Of a stretch of 64,000 nucleotides of DNA, positions 51,825 to 60,333 are shown piece by piece. The translations under genes were made by a program, and so were the position numbers. The notes under the pieces were generated by a model. The model did no database searches and was not told the origin of the DNA. It saw only the letters and a list, made by a program, of their open reading frames with translations. Origin of the DNA: Natranaerovirga pectinivora. GTDB lineage: Bacteria; Bacillota; Clostridia; Lachnospirales; DSM-24629. Location of the stretch: the NCBI RefSeq assembly GCF_004342165.1, contig NZ_SMAL01000001.1, positions 425,591 through 489,590 on the forward strand, read 5' to 3'. Position 1 is the stretch's first letter. The number at the start of each line of letters is the position of its first letter.

Positions 51825-52994
51825 GTGAATCCAAAAAATAAAGTTATATCACAAACATTTTATACCTTCTTCGTAAATGGACTTATGGCCCTTATGATTG
51901 GATCTGTTATGCCATTTATCATTGAAGAATATGTACTTAGTTACGCCGTTGCAGGACTTTTAATTTCATTGCATTCCTTTGGGAATCTATCAGCTAGTTT
52001 TATAGCAGGTTTTAGCATTTATCGTTTTGGTAGAAAAAAATCCATTGTATGTTTATCATCCCTTATTGCCATCGCATTTACTGGCATTATTCTAACCAAT
52101 AATATTCCACTTCTATATGTTTTGTTTTATTTAACAGGACTGGGTAGAGGTAGTATAAGTAATGTAAACAATGGTATTATAAATGATATTGCCGTTGGAA
52201 AATCAGGAATGCTTAACTTATTACATACGTTTTTTGCCGTTGGGGCTTTTATCACGCCCATAGTTGCATCATTTATTACTGGAATGGGTTATAGCTGGAA
52301 ATATGTGGTTATAATGGGTGTGTTTTTTGCTGTTTCAAGTGTGATTGTATATTCTATAATGAGAATGGAACTTATTAATGAAACTGACAAAGAATCAGAA
52401 GAAGAGGTGGTGGAGAGTAATCCCGTTCCTTTTTATAAGAACTTTGATTTTTATTTAGCTGGCGCATTGGTATTCTTTTATCTTGGAGCAGAGAATTCCG
52501 TAAATGGTTGGTTAGTAACCTACTTTAGCGATATTGGTATTATGAGTACTGCTTATGCTCAAAGGTTATTGTCTCTATTATGGGTCGTTATTATAATAGG
52601 TAGATTAACAACAGCTTACTTATCAAGAAACTTAAAAGCCAAAAGCTTAATTCTTATAAACTCTATTGGCGCTACAGTATTCTTTATTATTTTAGTTCTA
52701 AGTAGAGACCTTTTAATCATTACTGTTTCTCTTATAGCCTTTGGATTCTTTTTGGCAGGGGTTTATCCTACGACTATATCATCAGTAGGTAGAATCGTTA
52801 AAGGATCTAGTGCAGGAATCGCTGTTCTTCTTGCCTTTGCTGGCGTTGGTGGAACTATTTTACCAGCTCTTACAGGTGCAGTTGCAGAGAAATTTGGAAT
52901 GGCAGGCGGTATGATATTAATTGCAGTTGATATTATTCTTATGCTAATTTTAGCAGTTATGATTAGATTAAGAGGGAATAAAGTTATTGTATAA
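51825..52994 (+). CDS. Major facilitator superfamily transporter
   Basis: GTG 51825 after CGAGGTAG. The 389-residue protein shows twelve membrane helices with a central loop (about 180-200) rich in Glu (NETDKESEEEVVES). The MFS signature GFSIYRFGRKKSIVCLSSLI after helix 2 is present. The fold resembles the fucose/glucose-type (FHS) or drug efflux branch; the substrate is unknown. It is convergent with the exonuclease gene, and the two share a terminator hairpin. Confidence 0.9.
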   Translation: MNPKNKVISQTFYTFFVNGLMALMIGSVMPFIIEEYVLSYAVAGLLISLHSFGNLSASFIAGFSIYRFGRKKSIVCLSSLIAIAFTGIILTNNIPLLYVLFYLTGLGRGSISNVNNGIINDIAVGKSGMLNLLHTFFAVGAFITPIVASFITGMGYSWKYVVIMGVFFAVSSVIVYSIMRMELINETDKESEEEVVESNPVPFYKNFDFYLAGALVFFYLGAENSVNGWLVTYFSDIGIMSTAYAQRLLSLLWVVIIIGRLTTAYLSRNLKAKSLILINSIGATVFFIILVLSRDLLIITVSLIAFGFFLAGVYPTTISSVGRIVKGSSAGIAVLLAFAGVGGTILPALTGAVAEKFGMAGGMILIAVDIILMLILAVMIRLRGNKVIV

Positions 52995-52999
52995 TATAA

Positions 53000-53040
53000 C
53001 AAAAGAAGAAGTTGTGATTGCTCATAGCTTCCTCTTTTTT
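53000..53040. terminator. Bidirectional terminator
   Basis: AAAAGAAGAAG pairs with CTTCCTCTTTT (one mismatch) followed by T's on + and preceded by A's for the minus strand. Confidence 0.75.
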
Positions 53041-53797
53041 ATTTTGGTTTATCAATTTTTTGAAATTGTCCTGTCATACCCATCTTAAAAGCAAGTATAA
53101 TTATTGCTTTTTCTTCCTCAGAAATTTCTCGGTCATACATTTTTTCAAATTGAGCAATAAGCCCTTTGTAATTGATTTTCTTTTTTGGTTTTCTTTTAAT
53201 AGTTGTTTTAGTTAAATTATAACTATAAATCTTTGGCTTCATTTTATTAATTTCTAATATTTTAAAAACTTCTTTTGTAAAATAGGCATCATTAAACGCA
53301 TCATGTAATGATTTATCAATTGGTATATTTAAAAATTCAACGGCATTTCTTAGCCCAATTAAGTTGCCTGAAGGTAATTGAAAATGTTTAGAAGCATATC
53401 TTTGAATATTAATGTATCTTTCAATATGGAATTCCTTCTTAAAGCCATGAAAAATAACATTTCTATACAATTCTTTTAAATCCCCCATACCCCAAACACA
53501 ATAAATATTCTCTGTATCACCAATAAACTCTAAAAAGTCTTGAAAAATTTCCTTAAACGGCTTTGCCATATCCAGTTGTTCTTGTTTTATATTTGTTAGC
53601 TCCCCAATAAATGGATGCATTTTAGGGTATAATGTAGGCTTGATAATGGCATCAAATGTACCTACTTCCTGTAGAGCCTCATCAAGTTTATAAGCACCAA
53701 TTTGAATGATTTCAAAAGGACACTTTTCATTTTTAGGATTTTTAAGAGCCTCACCAAAAGCTTGATTAAACTCTAGATCAAATATTAGATAGTACAT
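53039..53797 (-). CDS. DnaQ/ERI-1-like 3'-5' exonuclease
   Basis: Starts at the ATG ending 53797 (MYYLIFDLEFNQAFG), with the ribosome site AAAGGAACGGAG lying 8 or so bases upstream. DEDDh catalytic residues: D and E in FDLEF, D in VWGMGDLKEL, and H/D in SLHDAFNDAYFT. The IQIGAYKLDE and FIGELTNIKQEQLD stretches fit the KapD/ERI-1 branch, which trims RNA or DNA 3' ends. The C-terminal 80 residues are basic (KTTIKRKPKKKINYKG) and may bind nucleic acid. It stands alone on the minus strand. Confidence 0.87.
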   Translation of the reverse strand: MYYLIFDLEFNQAFGEALKNPKNEKCPFEIIQIGAYKLDEALQEVGTFDAIIKPTLYPKMHPFIGELTNIKQEQLDMAKPFKEIFQDFLEFIGDTENIYCVWGMGDLKELYRNVIFHGFKKEFHIERYINIQRYASKHFQLPSGNLIGLRNAVEFLNIPIDKSLHDAFNDAYFTKEVFKILEINKMKPKIYSYNLTKTTIKRKPKKKINYKGLIAQFEKMYDREISEEEKAIIILAFKMGMTGQFQKIDKPK

Positions 53798-54107
53798 ATT
53801 TTCAGCTCCGTTCCTTTAGTGTTCAAGTAACTCAGCTTACGGCTCTTACTACTTATTAGCACAAGCTTTATTTGAATGTAGTATGCTCAAATCCTTACAG
53901 CAAAACTTAAGAATACTACTCTCATAATATATATTATATAGTTAAGTATTGAATATATCCATTTATTTAAATAATTTTATAATAATTTTTGATAAAATAA
54001 AAGGTTGCAATTAAGTATTATGTTATTATATATATAAATTTGGGAGATAATTCATCTTTTGGTTGTAGTAATAGATGAGGAGATTATTTTAATAAAGGAG
54101 GTATTAA
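53798..54107. other. 310-base intergenic region between divergent genes
   Basis: No gene is seen. For the sigma-factor gene a weak promoter could be TTGCAA (54005-54010) with TATATA about 18 bases downstream. AT-rich TATAATATATATTAT-like DNA near 53925-53940 may hold the minus-strand -10. No palindrome of note. Confidence 0.35.
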
Positions 54108-54674
54108 ATGGAGCCTGATATTAGCAAACTCATTCTTTTAATCAAGAAGAAAAAACCTAGTGCTTTAGAAAAAATTATGAACTTGTATATGAACTCTGTT
54201 TACGGCATAGCAAAAAGTATTATAGGGACCATTGGGTCAGAAGAAGATATTGAAGAATGTGTTCAAGATGTTTTTATAGATGTATGGGATAACATAGATA
54301 AATACGACGCAGAGAGAGGCGCCTTTAAGACTTGGATTTTTATTTTATGTAAGTATAAAGCCTTGAATAAGAAAAAATCAATTGAACCCACTTTACAAAC
54401 CGTAGCCATAAATGAAACACATTTTAGTTCTGACTCATTAGAAAAAAGTCTTTTATCCAAAGAAGCAAAAAGCGAAATAATTGATGCAATCAAATCACTT
54501 GGAAAAATTGATAGAGAAGTATTTGTAAGAAGATTTCTATTAGAAGAAAGCATTAATGAGATTTGTGAATTTATGAATCTAAGCAGACAGGCCGTAGACA
54601 ATCGATTATGGAGAGGTAAGAAACTAATTAGAGCGATTTTGAATTCTAAGGAAAGGGGACATTTTTATGGATAA
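54108..54674 (+). CDS. ECF-type sigma factor
   Basis: ATG 54108 after TAAAGGAGG. 188 residues with region 2 (MNLYMNSVYGIAKSIIGTIG, EDIEECVQDVFIDVWDNIDK, GAFKTWIFILCKYKALNKKK) and region 4 (DREVFVRRFLLEESINEICE, FMNLSRQAVDNRLWRGKKLI). The gene overlaps its neighbour by 8 bases, and the next protein has the topology of a membrane anti-sigma factor, so the pair forms a normal sigma/anti-sigma module. What it senses is unknown. No cognate -35/-10 could be identified here. Confidence 0.93.
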   Translation: MEPDISKLILLIKKKKPSALEKIMNLYMNSVYGIAKSIIGTIGSEEDIEECVQDVFIDVWDNIDKYDAERGAFKTWIFILCKYKALNKKKSIEPTLQTVAINETHFSSDSLEKSLLSKEAKSEIIDAIKSLGKIDREVFVRRFLLEESINEICEFMNLSRQAVDNRLWRGKKLIRAILNSKERGHFYG

Positions 54675-55974
54675 AAATGATAAAGAAATTCTCAATATCC
54701 TTAAAGAATTTTCTCAAGAAGAGTGTGTTCACCTAATGGAAAACTTATTCGAGGACGGTATGGATATTAATGATTTGCAACAACGAAGAATGGGAAAAAA
54801 AGTTTTAAAAAGCATTAAGCCCACAAAACCAATTTATCAGAAAAAATTTATCGCCGCATTATGTATGAGTTTTATTATATTATTTATGACCTTAACGTCT
54901 TTCGGTCAAAAAATCATTGCTGAAATAGGCAAACGTTTTTATTTTATACCAGGCATAGGTACCTTAGTAGAAACAGATTTAGATAACATTTATATTCTTT
55001 CAAGACCAGTTGTAAGTAAAAAAGGAGATACTGAAATTACTGTTATATCGGCCCAAAAAGAAGGAAATCGATTAATACTTTTTCTTAGAGGAAAAGGTAT
55101 TGGATACTCATTTGCAAGAGAAATATATATTGTTAAAGAAAATGGCGAGAAAATACCAAATGACCATTTTATTTGGGGTAGCGGTGATAAAACCTCAAGT
55201 GGTTATTTTACTTATTATAATCTACCTAATGACTTAACGACATTTGATCTGCAAATTAATGATTTTATAATTCCAATAGAACTAGAAACGGGTGCTGGAT
55301 ATCAAGATTACTCCAGTATGGGGCCTACAGATATAAACAATGGTTTAGGGATTACTTTAGTTCCAGTTAAAATCAATAATATGATTCATTTTTCTCTAGT
55401 AGATCATATTTATGATGGAAGGTCCATCTATCTTTACGGAAAAGTAGATAAAAATCATAATAGTGATACAAATATATTAATAGAGGATGAACATAATGTA
55501 TCTTATTCTTATAATGAAACTCCTGATATTTGGCCAAAATCTAATTTTGAGTTCCAACCCTCAGTGACTGGAAAGAACTATCATATTACAATTCCTGAAG
55601 TGACATTACAGTATAAAGTTAATCACGAAGTAAGTATTCCTGTTCCAACTGAAGGAGAAACAAAGATTAATAAAAAAGTTAGGCTTTTAGATTTTGAATT
55701 TGAGATTATTAAATCAATCAGAAACGAAGACACCATAAGAGTTTTTATAAATACCAAATATAATGAAAACAAATCAGAAAACTTAAGCTTGCTACATTTT
55801 AACACGTATCCAATTGACGGTGGATATGGATGGACTTTTGATGACACTACATCAGTTGAGTACTATGATATACCTATACTTTCTGATGAGAGTGAAATAA
55901 TAATACAATTTACAAGCATAATAACAAATTTAGAAGGTCCTTGGGCCTTTGAGATAGATATTGATACTCTATAA
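54667..55974 (+). CDS. Membrane-spanning anti-sigma factor (DUF4179-like)
   Basis: ATG 54667 lies inside the end of the sigma gene (translational coupling, AAAGGGGAC upstream). A cytoplasmic N-terminus of about 60 residues, which would bind the sigma factor, is followed by one helix (about 62-82) and a 350-residue outer domain that includes SRPVVSKKGDTEITVISAQK, a DUF4179-like start. Anti-sigma proteins of this type release their sigma factor on an envelope signal. The family label is moderate; the role is inferred from coupling. Confidence 0.8.
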   Translation: MDKNDKEILNILKEFSQEECVHLMENLFEDGMDINDLQQRRMGKKVLKSIKPTKPIYQKKFIAALCMSFIILFMTLTSFGQKIIAEIGKRFYFIPGIGTLVETDLDNIYILSRPVVSKKGDTEITVISAQKEGNRLILFLRGKGIGYSFAREIYIVKENGEKIPNDHFIWGSGDKTSSGYFTYYNLPNDLTTFDLQINDFIIPIELETGAGYQDYSSMGPTDINNGLGITLVPVKINNMIHFSLVDHIYDGRSIYLYGKVDKNHNSDTNILIEDEHNVSYSYNETPDIWPKSNFEFQPSVTGKNYHITIPEVTLQYKVNHEVSIPVPTEGETKINKKVRLLDFEFEIIKSIRNEDTIRVFINTKYNENKSENLSLLHFNTYPIDGGYGWTFDDTTSVEYYDIPILSDESEIIIQFTSIITNLEGPWAFEIDIDTL

Positions 55975-55978
55975 ATAA

Positions 55979-56034
55979 ATTATGTGAAGCAACTATTAAA
56001 TTCTCTTAATAGTTTTGTTTCACATAATTTTTTT
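55979..56034 (+). terminator. Terminator after the sigma/anti-sigma operon
   Basis: ATTATGTGAA pairs with TTCACATAAT (56019-56028), inner AACTATTAA with TTAATAGTT, followed by a long T-run. Confidence 0.9.
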
Positions 56035-56116
56035 ATTTCTTACTATTATGTATGGAATATGATATAATATTAATGAATTTTTAAAGCAAATAATATTCTT
56101 AAAAGGAATGGTATCT

Positions 56117-56446
56117 ATGAGTTCTTATAATTTTAAAGTCAAGCAAACACCTTTAGAAGCATTAAATTTTCTAAAAGAGGGTATGGATTATGATTTAATT
56201 CACGAAAAAGTACATACCTTAGACAACGGTATGTATTCTATTATTGTGGTATACGAAAAATACTTTATGAGAAATAGCAGTAGAGCTGCATTAACTGTGA
56301 CCATTAATAACTTTTATGGTGATACTGAGATTGAATCTGTTTCAGCAGGAGCATCCCAAGGGATGTTTTTTAGAATCGACTGGGGCGCAAATGATGAGTT
56401 TGCTAATTCTGTGAAATATTTATTCAGAGAGCATATTATAAATTAA
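56117..56446 (+). CDS. DUF6054-like small protein
   Basis: ATG 56117 is chosen since AAAAGGA lies 9 bases upstream; ATG 56108 is closer to that site than usual. The 109-residue protein is beta-rich and contains VYEKYFMRNSSRAALTVTIN and SVSAGASQGMFFRIDWG, resembling the FERYSYTGGNRVSLNVTL and GGSQAVFFKINT stretches of DUF6054. No catalytic residues are known for that family. A TATAAT at 56063-56068 is the likely -10. It is convergent with the PepSY gene. Confidence 0.65.
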   Translation: MSSYNFKVKQTPLEALNFLKEGMDYDLIHEKVHTLDNGMYSIIVVYEKYFMRNSSRAALTVTINNFYGDTEIESVSAGASQGMFFRIDWGANDEFANSVKYLFREHIIN

Positions 56447-56454
56447 CAAGAAAA

Positions 56455-56503
56455 AATAAATAAGTATTCAAATATTAACAAGGTATTTGAATACTTATTT
56501 ATT
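56455..56503. terminator. Bidirectional terminator with 20-bp perfect stem
   Basis: AATAAATAAGTATTCAAATA (56455-56474) and its exact complement (56484-56503), loop of 9, shared by the convergent genes. Confidence 0.85.
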
Positions 56504-56525
56504 AACAGTGGATAACTAATGAATT

Positions 56526-56876
56526 TTACATTTGGATATTTTCAATATTTTGAACGTCTAAAATAACGCCGGTAGTAGCATTAATATCAACAATATACAC
56601 CTCGTAAGGCGTAAGTACAATAACTTCATAAATGAACATATCCTCATCAGGGAATAATTCAGCCTTGAATACTTGACCTTGGACATGGTCTCTAGCAATT
56701 TGAATGGCTCTTTCAATAGATATTATATCATTGTCTAGATCCCAATTGTTATTGTCGTCCCAGTCATTATCCCAATTTTCGTTATTGTTCCAAATATTGT
56801 TGTTGTCCCAGTCGTTATTATCTTCCCAGTTATTATTGTTCCAATTATCATTGTTATTCCAGTTGTTGTCTGCCAT
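56526..56876 (-). CDS. PepSY-domain protein with Asn/Trp/Asp repeat tract
   Basis: Start ATG ending 56876 (MADNNWNNNDNWNNNNWEDN) is preferred because GGAG lies 9 bases before it. The first about 47 residues consist almost only of N, W, D and E with a Trp every three to six positions. The rest (about 53-115: ISIERAIQIARDHVQGQVFK, ELFPDEDMFIYEVIVLTPYE, DINATTGVILDVQNI) is a PepSY domain. There is no signal peptide. PepSY proteins often inhibit or chaperone proteases. The repeat tract is low complexity and may drive assembly, surface binding or spore-coat packing; this is speculation. Confidence 0.8.
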   Translation of the reverse strand: MADNNWNNNDNWNNNNWEDNNDWDNNNIWNNNENWDNDWDDNNNWDLDNDIISIERAIQIARDHVQGQVFKAELFPDEDMFIYEVIVLTPYEVYIVDINATTGVILDVQNIENIQM

Positions 56877-57067
56877 TATCATTCACTCCTTCTTTTACTA
56901 TTTCATTATATGTAAGAAGGAAGGAGAATGTTATTACTAAGGGATTATAATATCAATAGGCGTTTATTATTATTGAATAGTTGATATAGTAAATCATTAA
57001 TTAAAGAGGGCGTAATAGAGTGCTAAATTCATTTAATAAAAAAATTAACTAATTATAGGAGAAGTCT

Positions 57068-58171
57068 ATGAAAAAGAATAGAAAAATAATAACAATCATT
57101 ATTTCTATATTTGCCATTATGGCTTTAGGAATAGGTGCATTTGCTTTAATCATTTCATATAGAATGAGTTTAATACCTTCTATGACTTTTGAAGAGATGC
57201 TTAACTACACCACTAAAGATAATGAAGATGCAATTATAACAGTAGGCATTATGAAGAATGGTGAGATAGATTTTACTGTGTACGGTGAAAATTCAACAAT
57301 TCTACCTCAAAATGAATTCCAATATGAAATAGGTTCTCTAACAAAAACTTTTACTAGTTCTTTATTATGTAAAGCAATTGATGAAGGTAATATTACCCTT
57401 TCAGATTCAATTGATCAATATATGGATCTTCCAGCAAAAGATTATTACCCTAATTTGAAAGACCTTGTGACGCATACTTCAGGGTATAAAAATTACTACT
57501 TTCATTGGAAGATGGCAACTAACTTTCTAAAAAGAGAAAAGAACGATTATTATAGCATCAGCACTGAAAGCCTTAATAACAAATTAGGAAAAGAATCTAT
57601 TAAAGAAAAAGAACACCCTTTTAAATACTCTAATTTTGGTATATCGGTTGTAGGAAGTGTTTTAGCTGAAGCATATGACAGTGATTTTACAACACTTATG
57701 ACTGAATTTATTCAAACTGAGTTAAATCTTGAAAACACAACAATATCAAAGGGTGTAGGAGATATGAATGGATACTGGAATTGGCGAGATGATGATGCTT
57801 ATATTCCTGCGGGTGGTATTATTTCTACCATTACCGATATGATGACATACCTAAATATACATATGACAGAAGAATTGCCCTACCTATCATTAGGACACGA
57901 ACCACTAGCTCAAGTTTTAGCCACTACAAAGCAGTATGAAAAAATGGGAATCCGAATAGACGCTGTTGGTATAAGTTGGATGATTGATGCTGAGAATAAT
58001 CTTATTTGGCACAATGGTGGTACCAGTAATTTCAATAGTTATATGGCTTTTGACAAAGAGCTTCAGGTTGGCGTGGTAATTCTTTCGAACTTACCTCCAA
58101 AATATAGAATTCCAGCCACTGTAATGGGTGTAAAATTGATTACAAGCTTACAAAATGATGATGATAACTAA
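57068..58171 (+). CDS. Membrane-anchored serine beta-lactamase-like hydrolase (class C family)
   Basis: ATG 57068 after ATAGGAGAAG. An N-terminal helix (about 8-31) tethers the domain outside. The catalytic motifs are S90-x-x-K93 in EIGSLTKTFTSS, Y-x-N in KYSNFG and HNGGT (in place of KTG) near the C-terminus. The family covers esterases, D-peptidases and beta-lactamase relatives; resistance to beta-lactams cannot be inferred. A small membrane peptide gene follows after 28 bases. Confidence 0.88.
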   Translation: MKKNRKIITIIISIFAIMALGIGAFALIISYRMSLIPSMTFEEMLNYTTKDNEDAIITVGIMKNGEIDFTVYGENSTILPQNEFQYEIGSLTKTFTSSLLCKAIDEGNITLSDSIDQYMDLPAKDYYPNLKDLVTHTSGYKNYYFHWKMATNFLKREKNDYYSISTESLNNKLGKESIKEKEHPFKYSNFGISVVGSVLAEAYDSDFTTLMTEFIQTELNLENTTISKGVGDMNGYWNWRDDDAYIPAGGIISTITDMMTYLNIHMTEELPYLSLGHEPLAQVLATTKQYEKMGIRIDAVGISWMIDAENNLIWHNGGTSNFNSYMAFDKELQVGVVILSNLPPKYRIPATVMGVKLITSLQNDDDN

Positions 58172-58199
58172 AATAAATAATTTAGGGAGGGAGTAGTCT

Positions 58200-58367
58200 A
58201 TGGAAGCAATTGCATTTCTATTTATTGGTGGTTTAGCTTTGTTCATTATAATCCTTCTTGCAGTTAAGATGGCTATGAAAGAAGCGTTACAAGAATTTAA
58301 AGATGAAATCATAAAAGAATTTAATTTAAAGAAAGAAGTAGAAGATAGTGACAACAGCCCGATATAA
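58200..58367 (+). CDS. 55-residue membrane peptide
   Basis: ATG 58200 has AGGGAGGGAG directly upstream. One membrane helix (about 4-25, IAFLFIGGLALFIIILLAVK) and a charged helical tail with many Glu and Lys (KEALQEFKDEIIKEFNLKKE). It is cotranscribed with the hydrolase upstream by spacing. Unknown function; small proteins of this shape often act as membrane-enzyme partners. Confidence 0.65.
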   Translation: MEAIAFLFIGGLALFIIILLAVKMAMKEALQEFKDEIIKEFNLKKEVEDSDNSPI

Positions 58368-58393
58368 AAATACAAATCAGGAGAATATTTTCT

Positions 58394-58647
58394 ATGAAAG
58401 AGAAGGAATTCATACAATACATAGGTGACTATAGGGTGCATGATGGGGTTATAAAAGAAATAATCGAGATAGAAGAATCTGTAGAGGTTTTAATAAAAAG
58501 TCTTGATAATGAATTATTTAAACTAATTTTTAATGGTGTTAAAGAAATTAAAGCAAATAAAGCTAAGGGAAGGATGAACTAGAGGATGCTTACTTTGAGA
58601 TCATTGGAAAAAGTTATACACTACAAGAGATTTCGCATAAGATTTAA
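58394..58647 (+). pseudogene. Small protein gene with a probable frameshift near 58572
   Basis: ATG 58394 follows CAGGAG and the frame is open to 58582 (62 residues, FIQYIGDYRVHDGVIKEIIE, VKEIKANKAKG). Immediately before the stop, another frame takes over and reads DELEDAYFEIIGKSYTLQEI to a stop at 58647, which completes a plausible domain of about 84 residues. A single-base change in GGAAGGATGAAC may have caused this, or a sequencing error. The DGVIKxI pattern resembles small beta-rich proteins of unknown role. The gap to the next gene (58648-58725) shows nothing. Confidence 0.5.
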
Positions 58648-58725
58648 TGAAACAGGTTAAGCGTATTAAGGCTAGTTTTTAACAAGACTCCATAGCATTA
58701 ATTTAAGGGGAAATGGGGAATAATA

Positions 58726-59328
58726 ATGAAATTTATGCCATTACGTGTACTATATATGTTCTTAGGGTTATTCATAATATCATTACTTCTATTATACAGA
58801 TGGAATAAAATACCACCATCGATGGATATCAATAATATTCAAATTACCTGTGTAGTGGAACAAGATAATGATATTCTAGATACATATTTTAAAACATGGG
58901 ACCATTATAAGTATGGGTATACCTTCTCCATACAACTTAACAGTGATCAACCAATTATTGGAGATACCTATAATACTGATATATATTTACTCATTAAAGA
59001 TTATCCAGCAAATCTAATTTGGTTTAAAGGAGAAGTTCCAAAAGGAATCAGTAGAGGAATTAATCTAAGAGACTTTAAATATGCCATAGAAAAATTATAT
59101 GATGAAAGAGTAATTTCATTAGAAGAAAAAGAAAATAATTTAGCAGGATATTATTATCAAGGATTTTCTTTTGTTAGAGATGAATTTCCAGTAAATATGC
59201 GACTACTTTCTATATCAGAAAAGGAGATAATTTTTAATGAAGCATATATAGTAATATCATATTATGAGAAGAAGCCACTCAAGGAATTTCAAATTACTAA
59301 AACTATTCCAATTGACATTGATTTTTAA
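58726..59328 (+). CDS. Exported hypothetical protein
   Basis: ATG 58726 after AAGGGGAAATGG. One N-terminal helix (about 6-25) anchors a 175-residue outer domain with a repeated strand pattern (INNIQITCVVEQDNDILDTY and YTFSIQLNSDQPIIGDTYNT). The sequence is aromatic and acidic with no known family. It is located between a small frameshifted gene and an SPL-like radical SAM gene. Confidence 0.6.
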   Translation: MKFMPLRVLYMFLGLFIISLLLLYRWNKIPPSMDINNIQITCVVEQDNDILDTYFKTWDHYKYGYTFSIQLNSDQPIIGDTYNTDIYLLIKDYPANLIWFKGEVPKGISRGINLRDFKYAIEKLYDERVISLEEKENNLAGYYYQGFSFVRDEFPVNMRLLSISEKEIIFNEAYIVISYYEKKPLKEFQITKTIPIDIDF

Positions 59329-59415
59329 TCGTATCACTAAAATTCCACTATGAAGGATGGACTTTTAAATAAGAGTTTGTGAAAATTTTTGGGTCACATA
59401 GAAAGGAAAAGAAAC

Positions 59416-60285
59416 ATGCATTATAAAGAAGCTAAGTCTATCTTGTCTCCAAGAAATGGCATGAATATATATCGTGGATGTACTCACGGTTGTATCTACT
59501 GCGACAGCAGGAGTACTTGTTACAATATGCAACACGATTTTGAGGATATTGAGGTAAAGAGGAACGCTCCTGAATTGTTAGAAGTCACACTTAGGAAAAA
59601 ACGTAATAAGTGTATGATTGGTACAGGGGCCATGTGTGATCCCTATATGCATATTGAAGCGGATATTAACCATACGAGAAAGTGCCTTGAAATAATTAAT
59701 AAATACGGTTTTGGACTTTCTATCCAAACAAAATCAAACCGTATTTTAAGCGATTTAGACCTACTTAAAAGTATCAATGAAAAAAGCAAATGTGTTGTTC
59801 AAATGACACTCACAACTTATGATGAGCATTTGTGTAAAATTATAGAACCAGCAGTTTCTACCACAAAAGAACGCTTTGAGGTATTAAAAATCATGCGTGA
59901 TAATAATATCCCAACAGTTGTATGGCTAGACCCTATTTTGCCCTTTATTAATGATACAGAAGATAATCTAATGGGCATTCTGGATTACTGTACCAAGGCC
60001 AATGTATACGGTATAATTTGTTTCGGTATGTGCTTAACATTACGAGATGGCAATAGAGAATATTTTTATTCAAAGCTTGATGATCATTTTCCTGGACTTA
60101 AACAAAAGTATCAAAAGAAGTATGGTTACAGCTATGAACTAAAAAGTGACAACCATGAAAAGCTAATGAATCTATTTTATAGTGAGTGTAAAAAGCATAA
60201 CATTCTCTGTGACAATAAAGAAATATTTAGATACCTTCATAGATTTGAAGAAAAAGAGCAACTAGAACAGTTAACTTTATTTTAA
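59416..60285 (+). CDS. SPL-family radical SAM protein
   Basis: ATG 59416 (MHYKEAKSILSPRNGMNIYR) is chosen because AAAGGA lies 8 bases before it; a frame extends upstream. The CxxxCxxC cluster motif is in YRGCTHGCIYCDSRSTCYNM, and KSNRILSDLDLLKS and PTVVWLDPILPFIND follow the barrel of Rv2578c/COG1533 proteins, relatives of spore photoproduct lyase. The family's true reaction is mostly unknown. About 290 residues is the normal size. It ends before a shared terminator. Confidence 0.9.
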   Translation: MHYKEAKSILSPRNGMNIYRGCTHGCIYCDSRSTCYNMQHDFEDIEVKRNAPELLEVTLRKKRNKCMIGTGAMCDPYMHIEADINHTRKCLEIINKYGFGLSIQTKSNRILSDLDLLKSINEKSKCVVQMTLTTYDEHLCKIIEPAVSTTKERFEVLKIMRDNNIPTVVWLDPILPFINDTEDNLMGILDYCTKANVYGIICFGMCLTLRDGNREYFYSKLDDHFPGLKQKYQKKYGYSYELKSDNHEKLMNLFYSECKKHNILCDNKEIFRYLHRFEEKEQLEQLTLF

Positions 60286-60301
60286 TAAGTTTATAGGATA
60301 T

Positions 60302-60332
60302 AAAAAAAGCCCAAATTTATGGGCTTTTTTTT
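60302..60332. terminator. Bidirectional terminator between convergent genes
   Basis: AAAAAAAGCCCA and GGGCTTTTTTTT with a short loop, serving the radical SAM gene and the ABC genes on minus. Confidence 0.9.
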
Positions 60333-60333
60333 A

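Noticed and set aside
59416-60285. True spore photoproduct lyase
   Set aside because: The cluster motif region and the barrel follow the Rv2578c/COG1533 type, and the protein is shorter than SplB; DNA repair is not supported.
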